Part shown: piece by piece, positions 8,196 to 15,374 of the stretch
Position numbering within the stretch: the first letter of the stretch is position 1
Layout of the letters: every line of letters starts with the position of its first letter
DNA from: JBBQYA01 sp031412335
Lineage (GTDB): Bacteria; Bacteroidota; Bacteroidia; Sphingobacteriales; Sphingobacteriaceae
Assembly (NCBI GenBank): GCA_031412335.1
Contig: JANOCT010000043.1
Location: 1 to 64,000, forward strand
Direction: 5' to 3'
DNA length: 64,000 nucleotides
The notes under the pieces: model-generated
Database searches by the model: none
Told to the model about the DNA's origin: nothing
Seen by the model: only the letters and a program-made list of their open reading frames with translations
Translations under genes and position numbers: made by a program

Positions 8196-9065
8196 TTAAG
8201 CCAATGCTTCTTTCATTGTTTGGCCTATTACAGCTGGAGAATCAACTACGTGAATTCCACATTCGCGCATAATTCTCATTTTTGCTGCAGCAGTGTCGTC
8301 TTCGCCTCCAACTATTGCACCTGCATGACCCATTCTTCTACCTGCTGGAGCCGTCTGACCAGCTATAAAACCTACTACTGGTTTAGTTCCGTTTTCTTTA
8401 ATCCAATGTGCAGCTTCTGCTTCCATTCCACCACCAATTTCGCCAATCATGATGATTCCTTTTGTTTCTGGATCATTCATCAATAATTCTACAGCTTCCT
8501 TTGTAGTAGTTCCAATTATAGGATCTCCTCCAATTCCGATGGCTGTAGTTATTCCTAAGCCAGCTTTTACAACCTGATCTGCTGCTTCGTACGTCAATGT
8601 TCCTGATTTGGAAACAATGCCTATACTTCCTTTTTTGAAAACAAAACCAGGCATAATACCCACTTTAGCTTCATCTGGAGTAATTACTCCTGGGCAATTC
8701 GGACCAATTAATCGAGTATTTTTATCTGCTAAATACGCTTTCACAGCAATCATATCTTTTGTTGGAATACCTTCTGTAATTGCGATAACTAATGCAATTC
8801 CAGCATCTGTAGCTTCCATAATAGCATCGGCAGCAAAAGCTGGCGGTACAAAAATTATCGAAACGTTTGCTCCTGTTTTTTCTACTGCATCCATTACGGT
8901 ATTAAAAACCGGACGATCTAAATGAGTAGTTCCACCTTTGCCAGGAGTTACTCCACCTACCACATTCGTTCCATATTCCAGCATTTGCGAAGCATGAAAA
9001 CTGCCCTCAGTCCCGGTAAAACCCTGAACGATAATCTTTGAATCCTTATTAACTAATACACTCAT
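8196..9065 (-). CDS. sucD: Succinate-CoA ligase (ADP/GDP-forming) subunit alpha
   Basis: 289 residues, the usual length. With the beta subunit SucC it converts succinyl-CoA to succinate with substrate-level phosphorylation in the citric acid cycle. The CoA-binding N-terminal domain (IIVQGFTGTEGSFHASQMLEYGTNVVGG) and the ligase domain are complete. The phosphorylated histidine is H247 in RRMGHAGAIVGG, and IGPNCPGVI lies mid-protein as usual. No sucC is adjacent; separation of sucC and sucD is common in Bacteroidota. A hairpin terminator at 9174-9210 insulates it from the gene upstream. Confidence 0.95.
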   Translation of the reverse strand: MSVLVNKDSKIIVQGFTGTEGSFHASQMLEYGTNVVGGVTPGKGGTTHLDRPVFNTVMDAVEKTGANVSIIFVPPAFAADAIMEATDAGIALVIAITEGIPTKDMIAVKAYLADKNTRLIGPNCPGVITPDEAKVGIMPGFVFKKGSIGIVSKSGTLTYEAADQVVKAGLGITTAIGIGGDPIIGTTTKEAVELLMNDPETKGIIMIGEIGGGMEAEAAHWIKENGTKPVVGFIAGQTAPAGRRMGHAGAIVGGEDDTAAAKMRIMRECGIHVVDSPAVIGQTMKEALA

Positions 9066-9173
9066 TTTTGATTGGTTTTTATGAGCAAAACTAAGTTTAT
9101 TTGCTAAAGAACCAAACTAAGAATGTAGAATAAGTTTCAATAGTTTTTAATTAGCTACTAAAATGGTAAAACA

Positions 9174-9210
9174 AAAAATGCAGTTTCTGGAATCAAGAAA
9201 CTGCATTTTT
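9174..9210 (-). terminator. Rho-independent terminator, 15-bp stem
   Basis: AGAAACTGCATTTTT pairs with AAAAATGCAGTTTCT across a 7-nt loop. On the minus strand it ends in a T-run, so it terminates the DUF1579 gene whose stop is at 9231. The symmetrical A/T arms could also work on the plus strand. Confidence 0.75.
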
Positions 9211-9230
9211 AAACTTAGATGAAAATAAAA

Positions 9231-9797
9231 TTACATTCTGGTCATTTTCAAATCCATATTTTTCATTTCCTTACCATCCATATTCATAAACATTTCCATT
9301 CGCTGGGTATTATCATTGTCGAAATATAAAACCTGACGAACTTTTATATCTTTTCCCGTACGTGGATCGGTTGATTTTCCTAAAAAAGTCATCACTTTTC
9401 CAGGTTTATCCCATTTGCCTTCCATTGTCATCACTCCAGTACCCATATTATCAACCCAAGTACTTATAAAAATCTTTTTGGCATTATCATACCCAGTTGT
9501 ACCAATTCCTTCAAAAGGCATTCCCATAAAATCGCCTTTGTAAATGGATTGCTGATACCGATCTCCTAAAATCATGGAAACTTCCGATGTACCAACTGAT
9601 TTAATCGCTGGTGATTTCTCATCCATGTAAGTAGACATTTCCGTTTTCCATTTCCCGACATCTTTTGCCAACATTTTATGGCTTTCTGTAGGAGTCATGT
9701 AAGCTTGCCAAGCTTTCATATCTTCTTCCGACTGTGCGAACAATTGACCAGCAGCAAACATAATTACTGCACAATAAATGAATTTTATTTTTTTCAT
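9231..9797 (-). CDS. Secreted DUF1579 domain-containing protein
   Basis: 188 residues with a signal peptide (IKFIYCAVIMFAAGQLFAQ, cleaved near residue 21). The rest matches the DUF1579 pattern: a start of the form 'L.kdVGKWKTEMSTYM', then GTSEVSMILGDRYQQSIYKGDFMGMPFEGIGTTGYD in the middle, and FISTWVDNMGTGVMTMEG. The family has a lipocalin-like beta fold and no established biochemical role. The protein is very methionine-rich in its last third (MEMFMNMDGKEMKNMDLKMTRM region). It is a single-gene unit with a terminator just downstream. Confidence 0.8.
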   Translation of the reverse strand: MKKIKFIYCAVIMFAAGQLFAQSEEDMKAWQAYMTPTESHKMLAKDVGKWKTEMSTYMDEKSPAIKSVGTSEVSMILGDRYQQSIYKGDFMGMPFEGIGTTGYDNAKKIFISTWVDNMGTGVMTMEGKWDKPGKVMTFLGKSTDPRTGKDIKVRQVLYFDNDNTQRMEMFMNMDGKEMKNMDLKMTRM

Positions 9798-10302
9798 ATT
9801 AATGAGTTTTAGGTGAAATTATACACTAAATTATAAAAAAATAATTACCACAAAGTCATGATTAAAAAAATACTTATCGCCACGAATGCACGAATAATTT
9901 CTATGTTCTTTTTTCTTTATTTTTCTTTATGAAACTTGGAGTACTTAGTGCCTTCGTGGTTCAAATCTTTGCGCCACGAATGCACGAATAATTTTTTAAC
10001 TTCTTTTTTCTTTACTTTTCTTTATGAAACTTGGTGTACTTCGTGACTTCATGGTTCATTTCTTTTCGCCACGAATGCACGAATAATTTCTATGTTCTTT
10101 TTTCTTTATTTTTCTTTGTGAATCTTGGTGTACTTAGTGCCTTCGTGGTTCAAATCTTTGCGCCACGAATGCACGAATAATTTCTATGTTCTTTTATCTT
10201 TATTTTTCTTTGTGAATCTTCGTGCACTTTGTGCCTTCGTGGTTCAAAACCGTGGTTCAAAATTTTTGTTCAAAACCGTGGTTCAAAAATGTGGGTCAGT
10301 AC
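9798..10302. other. 505-bp spacer dominated by tandem repeats
   Basis: No gene is present. Four direct repeats of 94-95 bp occupy 9878 to about 10250. A short array of 'ggttcaaaaccgtggttcaaaa' units follows at about 10241-10295. Confidence 0.75.
9878..10250 (+). repeat. 94-95-bp tandem repeat, about four copies
   Basis: Units begin with cgccacgaatgcacgaata at 9878, 9972, 10067 and 10161, giving spacings of 94, 95 and 94 bp. Each continues with an AT-rich 'ttctatgttcttttttctttatttttc' type segment and ends with 'cttcgtggttcaaatc'. The copies differ by scattered substitutions. There are no unique spacers, so this is not a CRISPR array. Each unit contains the complementary parts 'cacgaatgcacgaa' and 'cttcgtgccttcgtgg', so an RNA copy could fold. 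Confidence 0.85.
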
Positions 10303-12048
10303 TTATTTACTAAACTGAATCTCGTATAAACTTTTATAAATCCCTTCTTTTTTTAGTAAAGCTTGGTGGTTTCCTTCTTCCATTATTTCTCCTTTTTGCA
10401 TCACAATAATTTTATCAGCATGTTGGATAGTAGATAAACGATGTGCAACAATTACTGCCGTTCTTCCTTTCATCAAGGTATCTGTTGCTTGCTGAATCAT
10501 CATTTCAGTTTCTGAATCTACTGAGGAAGTAGCCTCATCCAGAATTAAAATTTTAGGATTGTAAACCAAAGCTCGGGTAAATGAAAGTAGTTGAGCTTGT
10601 CCGGCAGAAATACTACTTCCTCGTTCCATTACCTCAAAATTTAATCTACCAGGCAGCTTATCAATAAAACTTAAGGCACCTACTTCTGTCGCAGAATTTT
10701 CTAATTCCTGATCATTTATCAATTGATTTCTCAAGCGCATATTTTCTGCCACACTATCCGAAAACAAGAAAACATCTTGCATAATGGTTGCAATTGCAGA
10801 TCTCAAATACCCTAATTCATATTCTTCTACCGGAATATCATCTATTAAAATTTCCCCTTTTGTTTTATCATAAAATCGGTTGAGTAAATTAATGATGGTT
10901 GTTTTTCCAGAACCAGTAGCACCCACCAAGGCTAATGTTTGCCCTGGCATGATGGTAAAAGAAATTCCTTTCAACACCCAATCTTCGTCGGTATAGGCAA
11001 ACCATACATTTCTGAATTCTATTTTTCCTTTTATTTCTACTTCTTTTATGGTTCCGGTGTTTGGTGTGCTATCGTCAGTATCCAATACTTTGAAAATACG
11101 TTCGGAGCTTACCATTCCCATTTGGAGAGTGTTAAATTTATCAGCCAATTCCCGCAACGGGCGATACAACATATTGATATACAAAATAAAAGAGACTAAA
11201 ACTCCAACAGAAAAACGATCGCTTATAACACCAATAGCTCCATAATAAACCATTAACCCAATAGATGCAGCTGCAATAATTTCTACAACTGGAAAGAAAA
11301 CCGAATAATATAAAACCGAACGAATATGAGCATCGCGATGAAGTCGGTTTATTTTTTTAAAATTTTCCATTTCTTGTTTTTCACGAGCAAATATTTGAAC
11401 AATTTTCATTCCTGTAATGTGCTCTTGCAAAAAAGTATTGATTCTGGAAACTTCTGTTCTTACATCCTGAAATGCCTTTTTTGTTTTTTCTTTAAAAACG
11501 TATGTCGCAATCATCAATAAAGGCATTACACTTAAACTTATCAGTGTTAATCGCCAATCTACATACAACATGACACCAATTATGGTCACAATTTGAAGGA
11601 TATCTCCAACAATTACAATTAGCCCTTCCGAAAAAATATCAGCGATTACTTCAATGTCCGAAACCGTTCGGGTAACTAATGTTCCAATTGGAGTACGGTC
11701 AAAAAATCTGATTCGCATATCCATTAAATGATTAAATACTTGTTGTCGAAGATCATTTATGGCAGATTGTCCAAGCCAATTGGTTGTATAGGTATGGTAA
11801 AATTGTAGAATTCCTTGAAAAATCAACAGTACTGTCATAATCAAAATCATATTAATTAATCCAGAAACATTACCATCCGTAATGCTATGATCAATAGTAT
11901 ATTGAATTAAATATGGCCGAACTGGAGCAATAATCGCTAACAAAATAGTTAGAATAAGGGCTGAATAAAAAACCTTTTTATAAGGATTTATGTAAGCAAA
12001 TACTCTTTTTAGAAGATTTTTATTAATGGCTTCTCCGGTAACCGACAT
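10303..12048 (-). CDS. ABC transporter, fused permease/ATP-binding protein (MsbA/lipid-exporter type)
   Basis: 581 residues, a half-transporter expected to act as a homodimer in the inner membrane. The transmembrane domain occupies about 1-320 with six helices (VFYSALILTILLAIIAPVRPYLIQY ... IIAAASIGLMVYYGAIGVI). The nucleotide-binding domain follows: Walker A GATGSGKT near 375-382, the signature as ISAGQ near 480 (instead of the usual LSGGQ), Walker B ILILDEATSSVD near 500, and the H-loop in IVAHRLSTI. Family members export lipids, drugs or peptides; the substrate cannot be read from sequence. It lies downstream of truA on the same strand, separated by a 344-bp spacer. Confidence 0.88.
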   Translation of the reverse strand: MSVTGEAINKNLLKRVFAYINPYKKVFYSALILTILLAIIAPVRPYLIQYTIDHSITDGNVSGLINMILIMTVLLIFQGILQFYHTYTTNWLGQSAINDLRQQVFNHLMDMRIRFFDRTPIGTLVTRTVSDIEVIADIFSEGLIVIVGDILQIVTIIGVMLYVDWRLTLISLSVMPLLMIATYVFKEKTKKAFQDVRTEVSRINTFLQEHITGMKIVQIFAREKQEMENFKKINRLHRDAHIRSVLYYSVFFPVVEIIAAASIGLMVYYGAIGVISDRFSVGVLVSFILYINMLYRPLRELADKFNTLQMGMVSSERIFKVLDTDDSTPNTGTIKEVEIKGKIEFRNVWFAYTDEDWVLKGISFTIMPGQTLALVGATGSGKTTIINLLNRFYDKTKGEILIDDIPVEEYELGYLRSAIATIMQDVFLFSDSVAENMRLRNQLINDQELENSATEVGALSFIDKLPGRLNFEVMERGSSISAGQAQLLSFTRALVYNPKILILDEATSSVDSETEMMIQQATDTLMKGRTAVIVAHRLSTIQHADKIIVMQKGEIMEEGNHQALLKKEGIYKSLYEIQFSK

Positions 12049-12392
12049 AGTATTTATTTTTATGAATGGAGTTGAGTGTTTGAATTTTTATTATGAAATT
12101 TTATTGATTAAAATTTATTTGCTAAAATAAATCATAGTTTATCCGGTTTGAAGTTTGAATAATTTTTAATTTGTTTATTATGGTTGAAAAAAAATAAATA
12201 ATTGATATACATACTTTTTAAATCATTTGGGGCTTACCCTGAAAAACGGGTCGAGCTATTCGCTGTATCTTTTTTTTATTTAATTGTTTTTTTAAAGGAT
12301 AAAAAAAAAGGATGCCGCTTCTATCCCTAAGCCAAAAGCACTTTGAAGTTAAATAAACCATTATTGTTTCATTAAATAAATAAATATCAACC
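12049..12392. other. 344-bp spacer between truA and the ABC exporter
   Basis: It contains the second RNA-like element (12240-12335). The rest is AT-rich with no recognisable motif. An open frame across 12218-12424 overlaps truA and the RNA element and is not credible as a gene. Confidence 0.55.
12240..12335 (-). ncRNA. Candidate structured RNA element, copy 2
   Basis: Read on the minus strand, it gives ggatagaagcggcatcc (12325-12309), an AT-rich spacer, then gatacagcgaatagctcg (12269-12252). These match the conserved strings of copy 1 at 7864-7997. The GC(GGC)ATC / GAT(ACA)GC pairing is one base pair longer here than in copy 1. It lies about 58 bp downstream of the truA stop in the same orientation. 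Two copies with conserved ends and diverged interior suggest selection on structure. Function unknown. Confidence 0.45.
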
Positions 12393-13151
12393 TTATCGCA
12401 TAATAACATCATCCAAATATCCATCCGGATAATGAACCTTAGTCAAAAACAATCCACAAGCTGGAACCGAAAAACCTGCTGCTGCCCTGCTTTTATTTTC
12501 AATTATTTTTTTGAATGATTGGAAATCTGTAGTTCCATTTCCGATTTGCAACATAGTACCAACAATGGCGCGAACCATATTCCTTAAAAAACGATCTGCT
12601 GTAATTTCAAACATAATTCCATTTTCGGTTTTTGTCCAAATAGAGCGCTGGATAATACAGATATAGGTTTTAATTTGAGTGTTATTTTTACTGAAGGCCT
12701 CGAAATTACTGTAGGTTTTTAAAATCTCACAAGCCTCATTCATTAATTCAAGATTGGGTACTAGCAAAGCTTGGTAGCTAAAATCGTTAAGGAAAGGATT
12801 TTTATTGAAATGAATAAAATATTGATAAGTTCTTGAAATAGCATGATAACGCGCATTGGCATATGATTTTACTTTGTAAATTGCTTTTACAGCAATCTCA
12901 TGAGGCAAAATAGCATTCAAACTTTGGATGGTTTTAGAAGATAATTCTACATCCGAATCAAAATGCACAAACTGTTGAATGGCGTGCACACCAGTATCTG
13001 TTCTTCCAGAGCCAGTAGTTTCAATCGGAAAACGTAAAACGGTTTGCAAGGCATAATTCAAAACCTCTTGAACAGAAAGTGCGTTTTCTTGTATTTGCCA
13101 GCCATGATAAGCACCGCCATTGTAGCTTATTTCAATAAAATATCGTTGCAT
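12393..13151 (-). CDS. truA: tRNA pseudouridine(38-40) synthase TruA
   Basis: 252 residues, the normal length. It converts uridines 38-40 of the tRNA anticodon arm to pseudouridine. The N-terminus RYFIEISYNGGAYHGWQIQ and the catalytic motif GRTDTGVHA (Asp near residue 51) are diagnostic, and DRFLRNMVRAIVGTMLQIG in the C-terminal half is the second conserved block. All family motifs are present. In Bacteroidota, truA commonly sits next to an ABC exporter and a DUF4293 gene, as here. Confidence 0.95.
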   Translation of the reverse strand: MQRYFIEISYNGGAYHGWQIQENALSVQEVLNYALQTVLRFPIETTGSGRTDTGVHAIQQFVHFDSDVELSSKTIQSLNAILPHEIAVKAIYKVKSYANARYHAISRTYQYFIHFNKNPFLNDFSYQALLVPNLELMNEACEILKTYSNFEAFSKNNTQIKTYICIIQRSIWTKTENGIMFEITADRFLRNMVRAIVGTMLQIGNGTTDFQSFKKIIENKSRAAAGFSVPACGLFLTKVHYPDGYLDDVIMR

Positions 13152-13476
13152 CGTTGGGGCCGTTTCGGTTTTTTGTTTATTTTATCGAGTATGAAGTTGA
13201 TTTGATGAGTTGTTTATTTGTTTATGAACAAGGTACTAGCATTTTTTTAGATTGAGAGAGCGAATGAATCTGTAGAAAAATCAAAACTCCGATTAAAATC
13301 TTAGTCTTTCTAAACTTTACTAAAATCAAAGTTTGAAAAAGGCATAGTTACGTTTTCATATTTATTAACTCAACAAATAAACATCCCTCCACAACTAAAC
13401 AAATAAACACCTCAACAAATAAACAAACAACCCGGCACCAAATCCGAATTTTTTTAATCTTTGCAAAAAAAACAAA
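13152..13476. other. 325-bp spacer between truA and the DUF4293 gene
   Basis: A divergent promoter region. It carries TGTTTATTTGTT at 13211-13222 and three direct copies of its reverse complement at 13372, 13398 and 13414. Nothing resembling the RNA-like element was found inside it. TTAATCTTTGC at about 13456-13466 is one base short of a Bacteroidota -7 box for the DUF4293 gene. Confidence 0.5.
13372..13425 (+). repeat. Three direct copies of AACAAATAAACA
   Basis: Exact copies start at 13372, 13398 and 13414. The reverse complement lies at 13211-13222 on the other side of the spacer. This is the same bracket seen in the fabG-sucD spacer. Confidence 0.6.
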
Positions 13477-13953
13477 ATGATTCAACGGGTTCAAACATTA
13501 TATTTATTAGGTGCAGCTATACTTGGCATCGTACTTTTTTTTGTTGGTATTGCTCAATTTAATTATGTGGCGTATGAATCTGCCAAAACAATCATTTTGA
13601 GTTTGACAGGAATTAGTGTTCAAGAGGGAAGCGGAAAAGCAATTATGCAACCTAACATGGTATTGATTGGGGTCAATGTTTTTATTGTAATTGATTGCTT
13701 GGCTGCCATTTTTCTATTCAAAAACAGAAGAGTGCAATTATTGCTTTGCAAACTAATTTCCTTAGCGGTTTTAGTACTTACCGCATTGCTCGCTTATTCA
13801 ATTTACAATTTGTTGAATATTAAAGATTTGATTTCTAGGGAGTTTTTAAGTGGTGCTTTGCTTCCATTATTAATGTTGATTATGGTAAATCTAGCAGCCA
13901 GGAACATTAATAAAGATGAACAATTAGTGCGATCAGCAGATAGAATTAGATAA
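13477..13953 (+). CDS. DUF4293 family integral membrane protein
   Basis: 158 residues with four predicted membrane helices: about 8-28 (LYLLGAAILGIVLFFVGIAQF), 60-80 (MVLIGVNVFIVIDCLAAIFLF), 88-110 (LLLCKLISLAVLVLTALLAYS) and 122-142 (FLSGALLPLLMLIMVNLAA). The opening MIQRVQTLYLLGA and the closing arrangement AARNINKDEQLVRSADRIR are characteristic of the Bacteroidota-restricted DUF4293 family, whose function is unknown. It is transcribed divergently from truA, a neighbourhood commonly seen for this family. Confidence 0.85.
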   Translation: MIQRVQTLYLLGAAILGIVLFFVGIAQFNYVAYESAKTIILSLTGISVQEGSGKAIMQPNMVLIGVNVFIVIDCLAAIFLFKNRRVQLLLCKLISLAVLVLTALLAYSIYNLLNIKDLISREFLSGALLPLLMLIMVNLAARNINKDEQLVRSADRIR

Positions 13954-14022
13954 TAATGAATTTAAATGTTAACACAATTACATTCTTAACATTAACTTAA
14001 CATTGGAAGTTGCTTTATTGTG

Positions 14023-14030
14023 TAAATTTG
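14023..14030 (+). promoter_or_regulatory. Possible Bacteroidota -7 element (TAAATTTG)
   Basis: It fits TAnnTTTG. A TTG lies 16 nt upstream, slightly closer than the usual 17-23. Transcription would begin near 14035, which supports the downstream TTG start at 14067 for the next gene. Confidence 0.35.
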
Positions 14031-14066
14031 TGACCTGTATTGCTGCAGCATTATCTAATTTGTATT

Positions 14067-15374
14067 TTGATTAAACGTTTTACTAAGTTTTCATTTTTTC
14101 TTTTATTTTTTCCTTGCATCACATTATTCGCTCAGGATACCCTAAAAGTAATGGATTACAATTTGTTGTATTATGGCAATACTGGACCAACACCATGTTC
14201 TTTGCTCACTCCTGCCCAAAAAAATCCAAAGCTTTTACAAATACTCAATTACATTAAACCCGACATTTTAGGGGTAAATGAATTGGGAGCTGACGATTTA
14301 TATTCTCAGAATATTTTAGCAAATACGTTGAATGTAAATGGAATTACGAAATACAAGCGTGCTGCTTTTTCAAATACAAAAGGACAGGAAATCATTAACA
14401 CCGTTTTCTACAACTCGGATAAATTAGCATTAAAAAGTCAAAAAGTGGTATGTAATATATTGCGTGATATTATTTCCTACAAGCTTTATTATAATCATCC
14501 ATCCATTGCATTTACACTCGATACTACTTTTCTGTATGTTTTGGTAGCACATTTGAAAGCAGGTGATACACAATCCGAACAAAATACTCGAGCTTCAGAA
14601 ACTATATTAGTTCGGGATTATTTAAATACATTACCTGCTAATCAGAATGTGATCATGATGGGTGATTTTAATATTCAATCATCTTCGGAAACATCTTACC
14701 AGCATCTTGTAAACCAAACCATAAATCCTGAAAGAAGATTAATAGACCCAATAAGTTTACCTGGTAGCTGGAACAACAACTCTGGATTTGCCCAAGTACA
14801 CACTCAATCTACTCGTTCATCATCATCGTGTGATGGTGGGGCATCTGGAGGTTTGGACGACCGTTTAGATTTTATCCTTTGTTCCAAAGCGATAAAAGAT
14901 GATTCGAGTAGAGTAAAATATATTCCTGGAACTTATAAAGCTATAGGTCAAGATGGTCTTCATTTCAATCAAGCTTTAACAGCTTCTCCATTAAATTCAA
15001 CAGTTCCTCAAGCAGTATTAACCGCATTATTTGGCATGTCGGATCACTTACCAGTAATTGCACAGTTTGAAATCAGAAGAGCCATTCCTTCAGGAATTCC
15101 GAATCAAGAAGAACTCTCTAATTCAATTTATATTCAGAATCCATTTAACAACGAAATTAGAATCTGGAGTAAAGACAATTATTTAAAAGGTAAAGTAAAC
15201 TTATCATTATACTCTTTGGATGGTAAATTATTATTGGAAAATGATGTAAACAATTTTGAATCTGGAAATATTATTACTCCAGATTTTAACCTTAATTCAG
15301 GTATGTATTTATTGGTAATTACACCAGAAAACGGAATACGAATTACCAAAAAATTAGTAAAACAAATTAATTAA
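14067..15374 (+). CDS. Secreted endonuclease/exonuclease/phosphatase-family protein with T9SS sorting domain
   Basis: I place the start at TTG 14067, giving MIKRFTKFSFFLLFFPCITLFAQ, a clean signal peptide. The frame also allows TTG 14040, but that adds an uncharged N-terminal stretch. The enzyme core has the EEP fold signatures: VMDYNLLYYGN early, NELGADD (metal-binding Glu), VAHLKAGD, MMGDFNIQSSSE (the GDFN motif) and MSDHLPVIAQFE (catalytic SDH). The last 80 residues are a T9SS type A domain (LYSLDGKLLL ... LNSGMYLLVI). It is probably an extracellular nuclease or phosphodiesterase; the substrate is not readable. Its stop overlaps the next ATG by one base, so the two genes are translationally linked. 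Confidence 0.82.
   Translation: MIKRFTKFSFFLLFFPCITLFAQDTLKVMDYNLLYYGNTGPTPCSLLTPAQKNPKLLQILNYIKPDILGVNELGADDLYSQNILANTLNVNGITKYKRAAFSNTKGQEIINTVFYNSDKLALKSQKVVCNILRDIISYKLYYNHPSIAFTLDTTFLYVLVAHLKAGDTQSEQNTRASETILVRDYLNTLPANQNVIMMGDFNIQSSSETSYQHLVNQTINPERRLIDPISLPGSWNNNSGFAQVHTQSTRSSSSCDGGASGGLDDRLDFILCSKAIKDDSSRVKYIPGTYKAIGQDGLHFNQALTASPLNSTVPQAVLTALFGMSDHLPVIAQFEIRRAIPSGIPNQEELSNSIYIQNPFNNEIRIWSKDNYLKGKVNLSLYSLDGKLLLENDVNNFESGNIITPDFNLNSGMYLLVITPENGIRITKKLVKQIN

Noticed and set aside
8220..8925. Plus-strand frames of 88 and 105 residues inside sucD
   Set aside because: They are shadows of a strongly conserved minus-strand gene.
9878..10250. Possible CRISPR array
   Set aside because: The repeats are 94-95 bp, directly adjacent and without unique spacers. 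No cas genes are present in the window.
10125..10313. 62-residue open frame in the tandem repeat region
   Set aside because: It lies within the 94-bp repeats and the start of the ABC exporter's 3' end, and the peptide reflects repeat sequence.
12218..12424. 68-residue minus-strand frame
   Set aside because: It overlaps the truA 3' end out of frame and runs through the RNA-like element; the composition is not protein-like.
13192..13330. A third copy of the RNA-like element in the truA-DUF4293 spacer
   Set aside because: Only 'tactagc' and 'gattga' were similar; the GCGGCATC and ATACAGCG strings are absent.
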